A DNA stretch of 6,219 bases from Clostridia bacterium (GTDB taxonomy: Bacteria > Bacillota_A > Clostridia > TANB77 > CAG-508): contig JAGATI010000037.1 in NCBI GenBank assembly GCA_017621295.1, forward strand, positions 1-6,219, in the 5' to 3' direction. Of the stretch, positions 1 through 6,219 are shown piece by piece; the stretch's first letter is position 1, and every line of letters begins with the position of its first letter. A program made the translations under genes and the position numbers. Under the pieces are notes generated by a model, which searched no databases, was not told the origin of the DNA, and saw only the letters and a list, made by a program, of their open reading frames with translations.

Positions 1-191
1 AAAGCGCCTTGGAAGAACTGTTTTTTATTATAATATATAAGACTACCTAAAGCCGGACTATTGGCTCTATCTGTTAAATATCAACTTAAAAAACATTAAC
101 CTGTAACAAAACATTATCCTTTCTCGGTTAGCTATACCTCATCTTGCTTGTGATCATTTGGCTTATTGTCATTAATTATTTTAAATTTTAT

Positions 192-220
192 GCATATATA
201 TCAAAAAACATAATATACAT
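192..220 (+). promoter_or_regulatory. Possible sigma-E-type promoter of spoIVA
   Basis: GCATATA at 192-198 resembles a sigma-E -35 element (consensus about KMATATT). ATATACAT at 213-220, 14 bases on, resembles the -10 element CATACANT. In Bacillus subtilis spoIVA is transcribed by mother-cell sigma-E, so this type of promoter is expected. The region is so A/T-rich that such matches can arise by chance, so the call is tentative. Confidence 0.3.
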
Positions 221-249
221 TAATTAAAGCATTGTACAAACATTTTTTA

Positions 250-256
250 AGGGGGT
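250..256 (+). promoter_or_regulatory. Ribosome binding site of spoIVA
   Basis: AGGGGGT at 250-256 lies about ten bases before the ATG at 267. It supports that start, which also gives the usual SpoIVA N-terminus. Confidence 0.7.
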
Positions 257-266
257 AAATTATTAC

Positions 267-1748
267 ATGGATGAAAATTTAAAATTATATGAGGATATAG
301 CAAAACGTACAGATGGTGATATTTATGTTGGAGTGGTTGGTCCAGTTAGAACAGGGAAATCTACTTTTATAAAAAACTTTATGGATTTATTAGTTATTCC
401 AAATATCGATAATGAATATAAACAAGAAAGAGCAAGAGATGAACTTCCTCAGAGTGCTGGTGGACGTACTATCATGACTACAGAACCTAAATTCATACCA
501 AACGAGGCAGTAGAAATTACTATAGGAAATAATATTACTTTAAAAACGAGATTGGTAGATTGTGTTGGATATCTTGTAAATAATGCAATTGGTTATTTAG
601 AAGATGAAATGCCAAGAATGGTAAAAACACCTTGGTCAGATGACGAAATTCCTTTTGAAAAAGCAGCTGAAATTGGTACAAAAAAAGTAATCGAAGAACA
701 TTCTACAATCGGAATATTAGTTACAACAGATGGCACAATTACAGATATTCCAAGAGAAGACTATATTGAAGCAGAAGAAAGAGTTGTTAGAGAATTAAAA
801 GAATTAAACAAACCTTTTGTTATCGTTCTAAACTCTGATGATTGTCATTCTGAAAATGCTAAAAACTTAGCAAAAAAATTAGAAAGTAAATATGAAGTTC
901 CTGTTCTTCCTACAGATTGCTCAAATTTAAGTATCGAAGATATAAATTCTATATTTGGAAAAATGCTATATGAATTTCCTATTGAACGATTAAATATTGT
1001 ATTTCCTAGATGGGTTGATGGTTTATGTAATGGCCATTGGCTAAAAAAACAATTATATACAGAAATAAAAGATGCTTTTAATAATGTAAAAATATTAAAA
1101 CAAATAGACTCAAGTATATCTAAATTACAAAATACAGAAATCATCTCTTCTACAATTTTAAATGAAGTAAAATTAGGAACAGGAAGTGTAAATATTTCTA
1201 TTAATTTAATGGAAGATTTATTCTATAAAGTATTAACTGAAATATCTGGTGTAGAAATTGCAAATGAAGGTGATTTATTCTCTACAATAACTAATTTAGC
1301 TAGTGCAAAAAAAGAATATGATAAAATTGCATATGCTCTTCAAGAAGTTAAAGCTAAAGGATATGGAATTGTTACACCTTCTATGGACGAATTAATACTA
1401 GATGAACCAGAGATGGTAAAACAAGGTTCAAGATTTGGTGTAAAATTAAAAGCCAAAGCACCTTCTATACATATGATTAGAGCAGATATTGAAACAGAAG
1501 TATCTCCTATAGTTGGCAGTGAAAAACAGTCTGAAGAATTAGTAAATTATTTACTTTCTGAATTTGAAAATGAACCTCAAAAAATTTGGGAGTCTAATAT
1601 ATTTGGAAAGAGTTTACATGAACTAGTAAACGAAGGTTTACAAAACAAATTATATCATATGCCTGAAGATGCTCAAATGAAATTACAAGATACTTTAGAA
1701 CGTATTATAAATGAAGGTAGTGGCGGATTAATTTGTATAATATTATAA
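267..1748 (+). CDS. spoIVA: Stage IV sporulation protein A (spore coat morphogenetic ATPase)
   Basis: SpoIVA polymerises on the outer forespore membrane, using ATP, to form the basement layer of the spore coat; in Bacillus it is anchored by SpoVM. The 493 residues match the usual family length (about 492). Visible features are the Walker A loop GPVRTGKST at residues 25-33 (Lys31), the threonine pair in TTEPKF at 71-76, which corresponds to the sensor threonines, and the switch-like VDCVG at 97-101. The C-terminus, ending GSGGLICIIL, has the conserved hydrophobic tail needed for localisation. The gene stands alone, with its own leader and a terminator at 1859-1900. Two CGGA strings in it (710-713 and 1724-1727) are out of phase and read normally as ATC GGA and GGC GGA. 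It contains no in-frame CGG. Family assignment is very secure. Confidence 0.98.
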   Translation: MDENLKLYEDIAKRTDGDIYVGVVGPVRTGKSTFIKNFMDLLVIPNIDNEYKQERARDELPQSAGGRTIMTTEPKFIPNEAVEITIGNNITLKTRLVDCVGYLVNNAIGYLEDEMPRMVKTPWSDDEIPFEKAAEIGTKKVIEEHSTIGILVTTDGTITDIPREDYIEAEERVVRELKELNKPFVIVLNSDDCHSENAKNLAKKLESKYEVPVLPTDCSNLSIEDINSIFGKMLYEFPIERLNIVFPRWVDGLCNGHWLKKQLYTEIKDAFNNVKILKQIDSSISKLQNTEIISSTILNEVKLGTGSVNISINLMEDLFYKVLTEISGVEIANEGDLFSTITNLASAKKEYDKIAYALQEVKAKGYGIVTPSMDELILDEPEMVKQGSRFGVKLKAKAPSIHMIRADIETEVSPIVGSEKQSEELVNYLLSEFENEPQKIWESNIFGKSLHELVNEGLQNKLYHMPEDAQMKLQDTLERIINEGSGGLICIIL

Positions 1749-1858
1749 ATTTTTTATAAAAATTTTTTAAATGGTATTTGACAAAATAAAAGAAAGTCTT
1801 TATAAAAAAAATAGAGAATAAGAGTCACCAAAATGTGCGCTACCATATAAGTTATGAT

Positions 1859-1900
1859 AAAACACCACATAGCTCGGCAAAGCATAATGTGGTGCTTTTA
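1859..1900. terminator. Bidirectional intrinsic terminator
   Basis: An eight-base-pair stem CACCACAT (1863-1870) / ATGTGGTG (1887-1894) is flanked by AAAA at 1859-1862 and CTTTTATT from 1895. Read rightwards it ends spoIVA. Read leftwards it gives the stem followed by TTTTATC, so it could also stop minus-strand transcripts coming from the right. Confidence 0.75.
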
Positions 1901-2014
1901 TTATTTGCTCAAAATTACAACTATTGCAATAATCAAGGCAAATGCTATAATAGTCATTCCTACTAACGTAAAAATAAGTACAATGTACTTTCTAAAACCA
2001 AACAAAAAATGCAC
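1901..2014 (-). CDS. Doubtful small single-helix membrane peptide or remnant
   Basis: A 37-codon frame from GTG (2014-2012) to TAA (1903-1901) encodes a hydrophobic helix starting KYIVLIFTLVGMTIIAF and ending ILSK, with basic residues at both ends, as in a real membrane segment. Its stop is immediately followed by the 1859-1900 terminator. Against it, there is no ribosome binding site, the GTG lies inside the stem of the 2013-2052 terminator, and an in-frame TAG lies a few codons upstream. It may be the tail of a decayed two-helix protein. The overlapping plus-strand frame looks less protein-like. Confidence 0.25.
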   Translation of the reverse strand: MHFLFGFRKYIVLIFTLVGMTIIAFALIIAIVVILSK

Positions 2015-2052
2015 TAAAAATATTAAACTTGTTATTGTCTAATATTTTTAGT
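2003..2052 (-). terminator. Intrinsic terminator of the pfkA-membrane protein transcript
   Basis: A perfect 13-base-pair inverted repeat, ACTAAAAATATTA (2013-2025) and TAATATTTTTAGT (2040-2052), has a 14-base loop. On the minus strand it is followed by GCATTTTTTG, giving a U-tract. It lies about 30 bases beyond the stop of the 229-residue membrane protein. The stem is A/T-rich, so its strength is uncertain. Confidence 0.6.
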
Positions 2053-2080
2053 ACATTATAATTAATCCACTTATTTTACA

Positions 2081-2770
2081 TTATATATACAATTTTAAGA
2101 ATGATAAAATAAATGCAACTACATAATATACAGCTTCAATTATAACAAATTGTTTTACTGCTTTATCATTATCTTTTTCATCTGATAATTCCTTAATAGC
2201 AAAAAATGTAAATACTAATGATATAACTCCTAAAAGCCCTGTAATTGGTGATGTAATTCTAGATGCTCCAGAAATTAAGTTTAATAATCCTACTACTTTA
2301 GCAATAACTATTGGAAAATATGATGCAACTATAGTATTTACTACTGTAAGGAATGATTTTTTATTTTGTTTTTGAAATAAATATACTATTCCTGATAATA
2401 TAACAATTTCAAGTAATGGTGTTATTACAGCTTTTGCAATTCCGAAAAAGTCTGAAAAACTAATATATTTAAATCCAAATTTGAATATTGTTCCTATAAT
2501 AGATGCCACTTGCTGAAATCCTGCAATTAATACCCATAAAACTAATAAAACTATTGCTGTTTTAAAGAAATTGTTTGATTTATCATGTGCTATTTCGCTT
2601 ATTTTCTTTATAGGTGTACTTATAATTCCAGAAAAGAAATTTTTAGCTTTTTCTGTTTCTTGTTTTACATCAACATTTTTAAAAGAATCTTTTACTTGAT
2701 TTACAGTTTCTTTTGCCTCCTTTTTAATTTCTTCTGCATTAATGTTTTGGTTTTGATTATTTTCTTCCAT
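2081..2770 (-). CDS. Five-helix integral membrane protein of unknown function
   Basis: This 229-residue protein is not identified. Residues 1-65 are hydrophilic, rich in Glu, Lys, Asn and Gln, and predicted to be helical and cytoplasmic. They are followed by about five hydrophobic segments at roughly 70-95, 112-132, 141-167, 175-193 and 206-226. The five-helix layout after a polar N-terminal arm recalls the Yip1-like membrane proteins of Firmicutes, but that is topology only, not a motif match. The start ATG at 2770 is supported by GGAAGGGG on the minus strand (2785-2778). It lies about 50 bases downstream of the phosphofructokinase stop in the same direction, so the two are probably co-transcribed. 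The single CGGA inside it is read in phase as TTC GGA. Confidence 0.8.
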   Translation of the reverse strand: MEENNQNQNINAEEIKKEAKETVNQVKDSFKNVDVKQETEKAKNFFSGIISTPIKKISEIAHDKSNNFFKTAIVLLVLWVLIAGFQQVASIIGTIFKFGFKYISFSDFFGIAKAVITPLLEIVILSGIVYLFQKQNKKSFLTVVNTIVASYFPIVIAKVVGLLNLISGASRITSPITGLLGVISLVFTFFAIKELSDEKDNDKAVKQFVIIEAVYYVVAFILSFLKLYI

Positions 2771-2777
2771 TTTTAAT

Positions 2778-2785
2778 CCCCTTCC
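2778..2785 (-). promoter_or_regulatory. Ribosome binding site of the membrane protein gene
   Basis: GGAAGGGG on the minus strand lies seven bases before the ATG at 2770 and fixes that start. No separate promoter is evident in the 51-base gap to the upstream gene. Confidence 0.65.
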
Positions 2786-2821
2786 TTTATTTTTTTATAA
2801 CAATATTATTAAAATATATTA

Positions 2822-3965
<1,144 letters not shown>

Positions 3966-3970
3966 AAACT

Positions 3971-3976
3971 TCCTCC
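3971..3976 (-). promoter_or_regulatory. Ribosome binding site of pfkA
   Basis: GGAGGA on the minus strand lies five bases before the ATG at 3965. It is a near-ideal site and decides the start. Confidence 0.85.
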
Positions 3977-4008
3977 ATTTTAAATGTATTTTCTTATGTT
4001 TCTTACTT

Positions 4009-4036
4009 ATTATACCAATATTTCAATTTTTTACAA
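4009..4036 (-). promoter_or_regulatory. Sigma-A promoter of pfkA
   Basis: On the minus strand TTGTAA (4036-4031) and TATAAT (4014-4009) are separated by 16 bases. A TG one base before the -10 makes it an extended -10 element (TGGTATAAT). This is the strongest promoter match in the window and fits constitutive expression of a glycolytic gene. Confidence 0.75.
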
Positions 4037-4214
4037 GTATTTTTTATTATTTTTATATAACATTTTTGAGATAAAAAATAGTTTTGTTTTGTCCAATTGC
4101 TGTTTATAGACTATTGATTTTTATCTTTGACTTTTTTTATTTAAAATTATTATTCTAAATTTACATATCATCTTGCCCAAAATTACCAACTGTATTTTTT
4201 TAACTTTTATGAAT

Positions 4215-4249
4215 ATAGTATTTTTTTATACAAATACTATTAATATAAT
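4215..4249 (+). promoter_or_regulatory. Probable promoter and inverted repeat upstream of the VanW-domain gene
   Basis: TATAAT at 4244-4249 is a good -10 element about 28 bases before the start codon. No clear -35 is present. Instead, an inverted repeat with nine-base arms, ATAGTATTT (4215-4223) and AAATACTAT (4232-4240), covers the -35 position and abuts the -10. It could be an operator for a dimeric regulator. No regulator family is recognised. Between this and the pfkA promoter (4037-4214) I see only A/T-rich sequence. Confidence 0.45.
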
Positions 4250-4276
4250 TTAGAATATTTTTAGAGGTGCTTACAA

Positions 4277-4950
4277 ATGACAAGAAAATTTATCAATTAC
4301 TTTTTAATATTATGTACAATTATGCTAATTTTATCAGGATGTACGAAAAAAGAAGAAAATAATAAATCCGAAAATATAAATAATCAAAATCCTGAAATAA
4401 GTAGAACTAATATAGAAACTGAAATTAATACTGAGGAAAATAATGATACCGAAAGTAGTACTCGGAAATGAAACTGCTAATCCGTCTCCTCCAGTTGAAA
4501 CAGACCTTGGTTCATTTTCTACAAATATTATAGATAAACGTGAAAACAGACAAAATAATATTAGAATAACTTGCTCTAAACTAAATGGAATTATTATCGA
4601 AAGTGGTAAAACGTTTTCTTTTTGTAATACTATAGGAAAGTCGACTGCAGAAGAAGGATATAAAGAAGCAGATATAATAGTTGATGGAAAAACTGAGCAA
4701 GCTCTTGGTGGAGGTAATTGTCAAGTAAGTACAACTGTTTATAACGCTGTTTTAGCATGTCCTCGGATTAACTGTTACAGAACATCATGATCATGGAAAA
4801 AAGGTTCCCTATATTGAAAAAGGAAAAGATGCAACAATTGCATATAACTCACTAGATTTAAAATTTAAAAATGATTTACCAAATAGCATAAAAATGTATG
4901 TTAGTACAGATGGAAATACAGTAACAGTAAAAATAGTAAAAATATCTTAG
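4277..4950 (+). CDS. VanW-domain lipoprotein requiring two +1 shifts at CGG codons
   Basis: This protein of the VanW family has an unknown biochemical role and is predicted to be anchored outside the membrane. Residues 1-22 are a lipoprotein signal ending LILSGC with the lipidated Cys22, followed by an Asn/Glu-rich linker. The VanW domain then runs through TDLGSFST, FSFCNTIGKST, GYKEADIIVDG, the hallmark GGGNCQVSTTVYNAVL, and after the second shift HHDHGKKVPY, KDATIAY and LDLKFKN. The zero frame from ATG 4277 ends at 4471, the middle frame ends at 4790, and the last frame ends with TAG at 4948-4950. Skipping C at 4463 and at 4764 gives one continuous 223-residue protein, with no amino acid missing between blocks. 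AGAGGTG at 4263-4269 is the ribosome binding site. Without shifting, only the signal peptide and linker would be made. Confidence 0.88.
4463..4465 (+). other. +1 frameshift site ACU CGG A in the VanW-domain gene (first)
   Basis: AGT AGT ACT is followed by C GGA AAT GAA. The zero frame reads CGG AAA TGA and ends. Dropping the C at 4463 joins the lipoprotein linker to the VanW domain (SST-GNETANP). Because the linker is not conserved, this junction alone is less certain than the other two, but the two frames must be joined near here since the signal peptide is in one and the domain in the other. Confidence 0.82.
4764..4766 (+). other. +1 frameshift site CCU CGG A in the VanW-domain gene (second)
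   Basis: GCA TGT CCT is followed by C GGA TTA ACT GTT. The family pattern after the CQVSTT block continues as a Gly-Leu plus a Glu-Arg/His-His segment. Dropping the C at 4764 gives CPGLTVTEHHDHGKK, which fits. The zero frame runs nine codons and ends at TGA 4788-4790. Confidence 0.9.
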
Positions 4951-4981
4951 GTTCTATTTAATAATCACATCTAAATATATA

Positions 4982-5009
4982 AATAACAGTAAAAGTAATA
5001 GTTGTTATT
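4982..5009 (+). repeat. Weak inverted repeat after the VanW-domain gene
   Basis: AATAACA (4982-4988) and TGTTATT (5003-5009) could form a seven-base-pair stem about 30 bases beyond the stop, followed by CAATATTTTTAC. It may act as a weak terminator, but stem and tail are poor. The rest of the 4951-5085 stretch shows no gene or convincing promoter. Confidence 0.3.
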
Positions 5010-5085
5010 CAATATTTTTACATTAATTTTGCGCTAACTATAGACAAAATAGAGTATTTACAAAAATTTATAGAATATTTTATTC

Positions 5086-5127
5086 CCTCCTTGAATAAGA
5101 TTTACTATCTTATTTAGGAGGTTTTTT
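5086..5127 (+). promoter_or_regulatory. Terminator-like hairpin whose 3' arm is the dacF ribosome binding site
   Basis: CCTCCT (5086-5091) pairs with AGGAGG (5116-5121), and AATAAGAT (5094-5101) pairs with ATCTTATT (5107-5114), around a five-base loop. That is 14 base pairs with a small internal loop, followed at once by TTTTTT (5122-5127) and then the dacF ATG at 5130. The structure looks like an intrinsic terminator, and it also completely pairs the Shine-Dalgarno sequence. It may end upstream transcripts, control dacF translation, or both. Confidence 0.6.
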
Positions 5128-5129
5128 AT

Positions 5130-5609
5130 ATGTCTTTAAAAAACTTTATAATAAAAATCACTTGTATTTTATTAATACTTATATCATTTTTTTATACTAT
5201 TGTTATTGCTTCTGAATATGCATACATTTGGTCTGATACTTATGCATTAGAGAAAACTCTTCAAACTAATGCAAGTGAATCAGAACAAGTTTCAAATTCC
5301 AATTCATTAAATTTAGAATCTGGAAGTGCTATATTAATAGAACAAAATAGTGGTCAAATATTATATGAACATAACTCACATGAGCAATTACGTCCTGCAA
5401 GTGTAACTAAAGTAATGAGTGTCTTATTGATAATGGAAGCTATAGATTCTGGTAAAATAGCATTAGAAGATAAGGTTCCTTGCAGTTCTAATGCAAGTTC
5501 TATGGGTGGTTCTCAAATCTGGTTAAACGAAACAGAAGAATTAACAGTAAATGAAATGTTAAAAGCAATTTGTGTTGTTTCTGCTAATGATTGTACTGTA
5601 CAATTATGA
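5130..5609 (+). pseudogene. dacF: D-alanyl-D-alanine carboxypeptidase (DacF-like), 3' part missing
   Basis: Enzymes of this family (peptidase S11) remove the terminal D-alanine from peptidoglycan side chains; DacF acts during sporulation. An N-terminal signal segment (about residues 8-28) is followed by a low-complexity stretch and then the catalytic domain: GSAILIEQNSGQILYEHN (65-82), SxxK as SVTK (Ser91 nucleophile, Lys94), and SxN as SAN (151-153). The frame then loses homology and stops at 5607-5609, so the KTG motif and the C-terminal half are absent (family proteins are about 380-400 residues). There is no CGG here, so this is not the frame break seen in its neighbours. The sequence beyond resembles an inserted element. 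The rest of the gene may lie past the right edge. DacF rather than another S11 member is inferred from the sporulating host and general likeness. Confidence 0.85.
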
Positions 5610-5611
5610 CA
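5599..5611 (+). repeat. 13-base motif at the dacF break
   Basis: TACAATTATGACA spans the point where DacF homology ends. It matches TACAATTTAGACA (5731-5743) at 11 of 13 positions, differing only in the central AT/TA pair. An inverted copy of the latter lies at 5700-5712. It also overlaps a small palindrome TTGTAC-T-GTACAA (5591-5603). It could be one half of a recombination site. Confidence 0.4.
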
Positions 5612-5629
5612 CAAAAAAATTTGATTTTT

Positions 5630-5660
5630 AAAAATTGAAAAATTTATTTTTTCAATTTTT
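5630..5660. repeat. Perfect A/T inverted repeat after the dacF fragment
   Basis: AAAAATTGAAAAA (5630-5642) and TTTTTCAATTTTT (5648-5660) form 13 base pairs around a five-base loop. T-rich tails exist on both sides, so it could terminate transcription from either direction. It lies in the apparent foreign sequence. Confidence 0.5.
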
Positions 5661-5698
5661 TTATTTATAAAAATTCATAGATATCAATATTCTTGTTT

Positions 5699-5744
5699 AT
5701 GTCTAAATTGTACTCTTTAACTTTAAATTATACAATTTAGACAT
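5699..5744. repeat. Perfect 14-base inverted repeat at the recombinase stop codon
   Basis: ATGTCTAAATTGTA (5699-5712) and TACAATTTAGACAT (5731-5744) are exact inverted copies separated by 18 bases. The right arm reaches the TGA (5746-5744) of the minus-strand recombinase fragment. On that strand it lacks a U-tract, so a protein-binding or recombination site is as likely as a terminator. Confidence 0.6.
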
Positions 5745-6142
5745 CAAAATTTTATTTTTCCCACATCTAAAAAATTGAAATAGATATAAATTTCTGTTTT
5801 AAACACTTCAATCTTTTTTATTAACTCCCCTATGTCAAAATTTCTTAAGTCATTCTTTTCTAACTTACTTATTTTTTTCAATGTATTTTTCTTTTGACTT
5901 AAAGTGTTTAGTTTTAATTTATTATCTTCAATCTCATTTTCGATTTGAGATATTTTTTCTGTAATGTCTTTTCTTTGTTCAGACAAAGTATTATATCTAT
6001 TTTTGTAATCATCTTCTTTTATATTTTCAGATAATCTTTTATTATATAGTGAAGTAATATTAAAATTTACTCTTCCTAAACTTGTTTTTAATGTTTCTAA
6101 ATTATCTACTTGTCCTTTTATAATATTCTCTGTATGTTTTTT
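5744..6142 (-). pseudogene. C-terminal coiled-coil of a large serine recombinase, decayed
   Basis: Large serine recombinases move phages and conjugative elements between attachment sites. The open frame after the TAG at 6145-6143 reads leftwards for 132 codons to TGA at 5746-5744. It holds the segment ITSLYNKRLSENIKEDDYK, close to the family pattern LY-x-D/R-x-L-x-G-x-I-x-x-x-x-Y before the coiled coil, then SEQRKDITEKISQIENEIE. It ends with a region like the family terminus, FDIGELIKKIEVFKTEIYIY. Upstream of the TAG no continuous frame is visible. Another frame holds KNNEFFGVKVL and a Cys-x-x-Cys, perhaps a damaged zinc ribbon. The catalytic domain, if present, lies past the right edge. It faces the interrupted dacF, as is usual for a recombinase at an element end. 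Family call is from pattern, not alignment. Confidence 0.6.
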
Positions 6143-6156
6143 CTAAAAAACATACA
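6131..6156. repeat. Perfect 12-base inverted repeat inside the recombinase remnant
   Basis: TGTATGTTTTTT (6131-6142) and AAAAAACATACA (6145-6156) are exact inverted copies with a two-base CT loop. It sits exactly where the recombinase frame is lost, so it may mark a small insertion or deletion joint, or be a terminator. Beyond it, 6157-6219 has no open frame. Confidence 0.55.
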
Positions 6157-6219
6157 ATACATTTTACTTATAATACTTTAACCCCAAAAAATTCGTTATT
6201 TTTATCAATTTTAGTTTTA

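Larger units (their letters stand above)
1..266. other. Non-coding leader upstream of spoIVA
   Basis: No gene is recognised here. A short frame entering from the left edge (codons from base 3, ending SALEELFFIIIYKTT with TAA at 48-50) could be the tail of an upstream plus-strand gene, but it is too short to identify. A small hairpin AGCC/GGCT lies at 51-66 with no riboswitch consensus that I can recognise. The rest is A/T-rich and has stop codons in all frames. The last 80 bases hold the probable spoIVA promoter and its ribosome binding site. Confidence 0.5.

Noticed and set aside
40..145. Riboswitch in the spoIVA leader
   Set aside because: AAAGCC..GGCT and GGTTAGCTATACC faintly recall a cyclic-di-GMP-I aptamer, but the conserved core and the pairing order are not there.
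845..1144. Minus-strand frame inside spoIVA
   Set aside because: It is a shadow of a securely identified gene, with no recognisable domain or ribosome binding site.
1854..2042. Plus-strand 62-codon frame as a gene
   Set aside because: It starts inside a terminator, overlaps another one, has no ribosome binding site, and its opposite strand is more protein-like.
5595..5612. dacF truncation as a fourth frameshift site
   Set aside because: There is no CGG, and no frame downstream continues a carboxypeptidase sequence.

Overview
The window is an AT-rich stretch from a spore-forming member of the Clostridia or a close relative. The evidence is a full-length spoIVA, strong GGAGG-type ribosome binding sites, U-tailed terminators and a low-GC codon bias. 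The exact lineage cannot be named from sequence alone; an uncultured gut clostridium is an inference.

Layout from left to right. 1-266: non-coding leader of spoIVA. 267-1748 (+): spoIVA, the spore-coat morphogenetic ATPase. 1749-2080: a convergent intergenic region with a bidirectional terminator, a minus-strand terminator and a doubtful small membrane ORF. 2081-2770 (-): a five-helix membrane protein of unknown function, downstream of and probably co-transcribed with 2822-3965 (-), a 6-phosphofructokinase. 3966-4276: divergent promoter region. 4277-4950 (+): a VanW-domain lipoprotein. 5130-5609 (+): the N-terminal part of a DacF-like D-alanyl-D-alanine carboxypeptidase, cut off just after its SxN motif. 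5610-6219: foreign-looking DNA with several inverted repeats and, on the minus strand, the decayed C-terminal coiled-coil of a large serine recombinase. It looks as if an element has inserted into the carboxypeptidase gene.

The outstanding observation is a recurrent +1 frame break. The phosphofructokinase gene is broken once and the VanW gene twice. All three breaks are the same: a zero-frame CGG codon preceded by a codon ending in U (CUU, ACU, CCU) and followed by A. The conserved protein is restored exactly if the C is skipped and GGA is read as glycine. No other in-frame CGG was found in any coding region of the window, while CGGA in other phases is read normally (for example ATC GGA in spoIVA). 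This suggests that CGG is not an ordinary arginine codon in this organism. It would be a +1 shift site, either an unassigned 'hungry' codon bypassed by tRNA-Gly on GGA, or a quadruplet CGGA read as glycine. Three independent random errors of identical form seem unlikely.

The genes do not form one pathway. spoIVA and the carboxypeptidase fit sporulation or cell-wall work, the VanW protein is a cell-surface lipoprotein, and the kinase is glycolytic. The interrupted carboxypeptidase next to recombinase sequence recalls elements such as skin that interrupt sporulation genes, but the visible recombinase part is degenerate.
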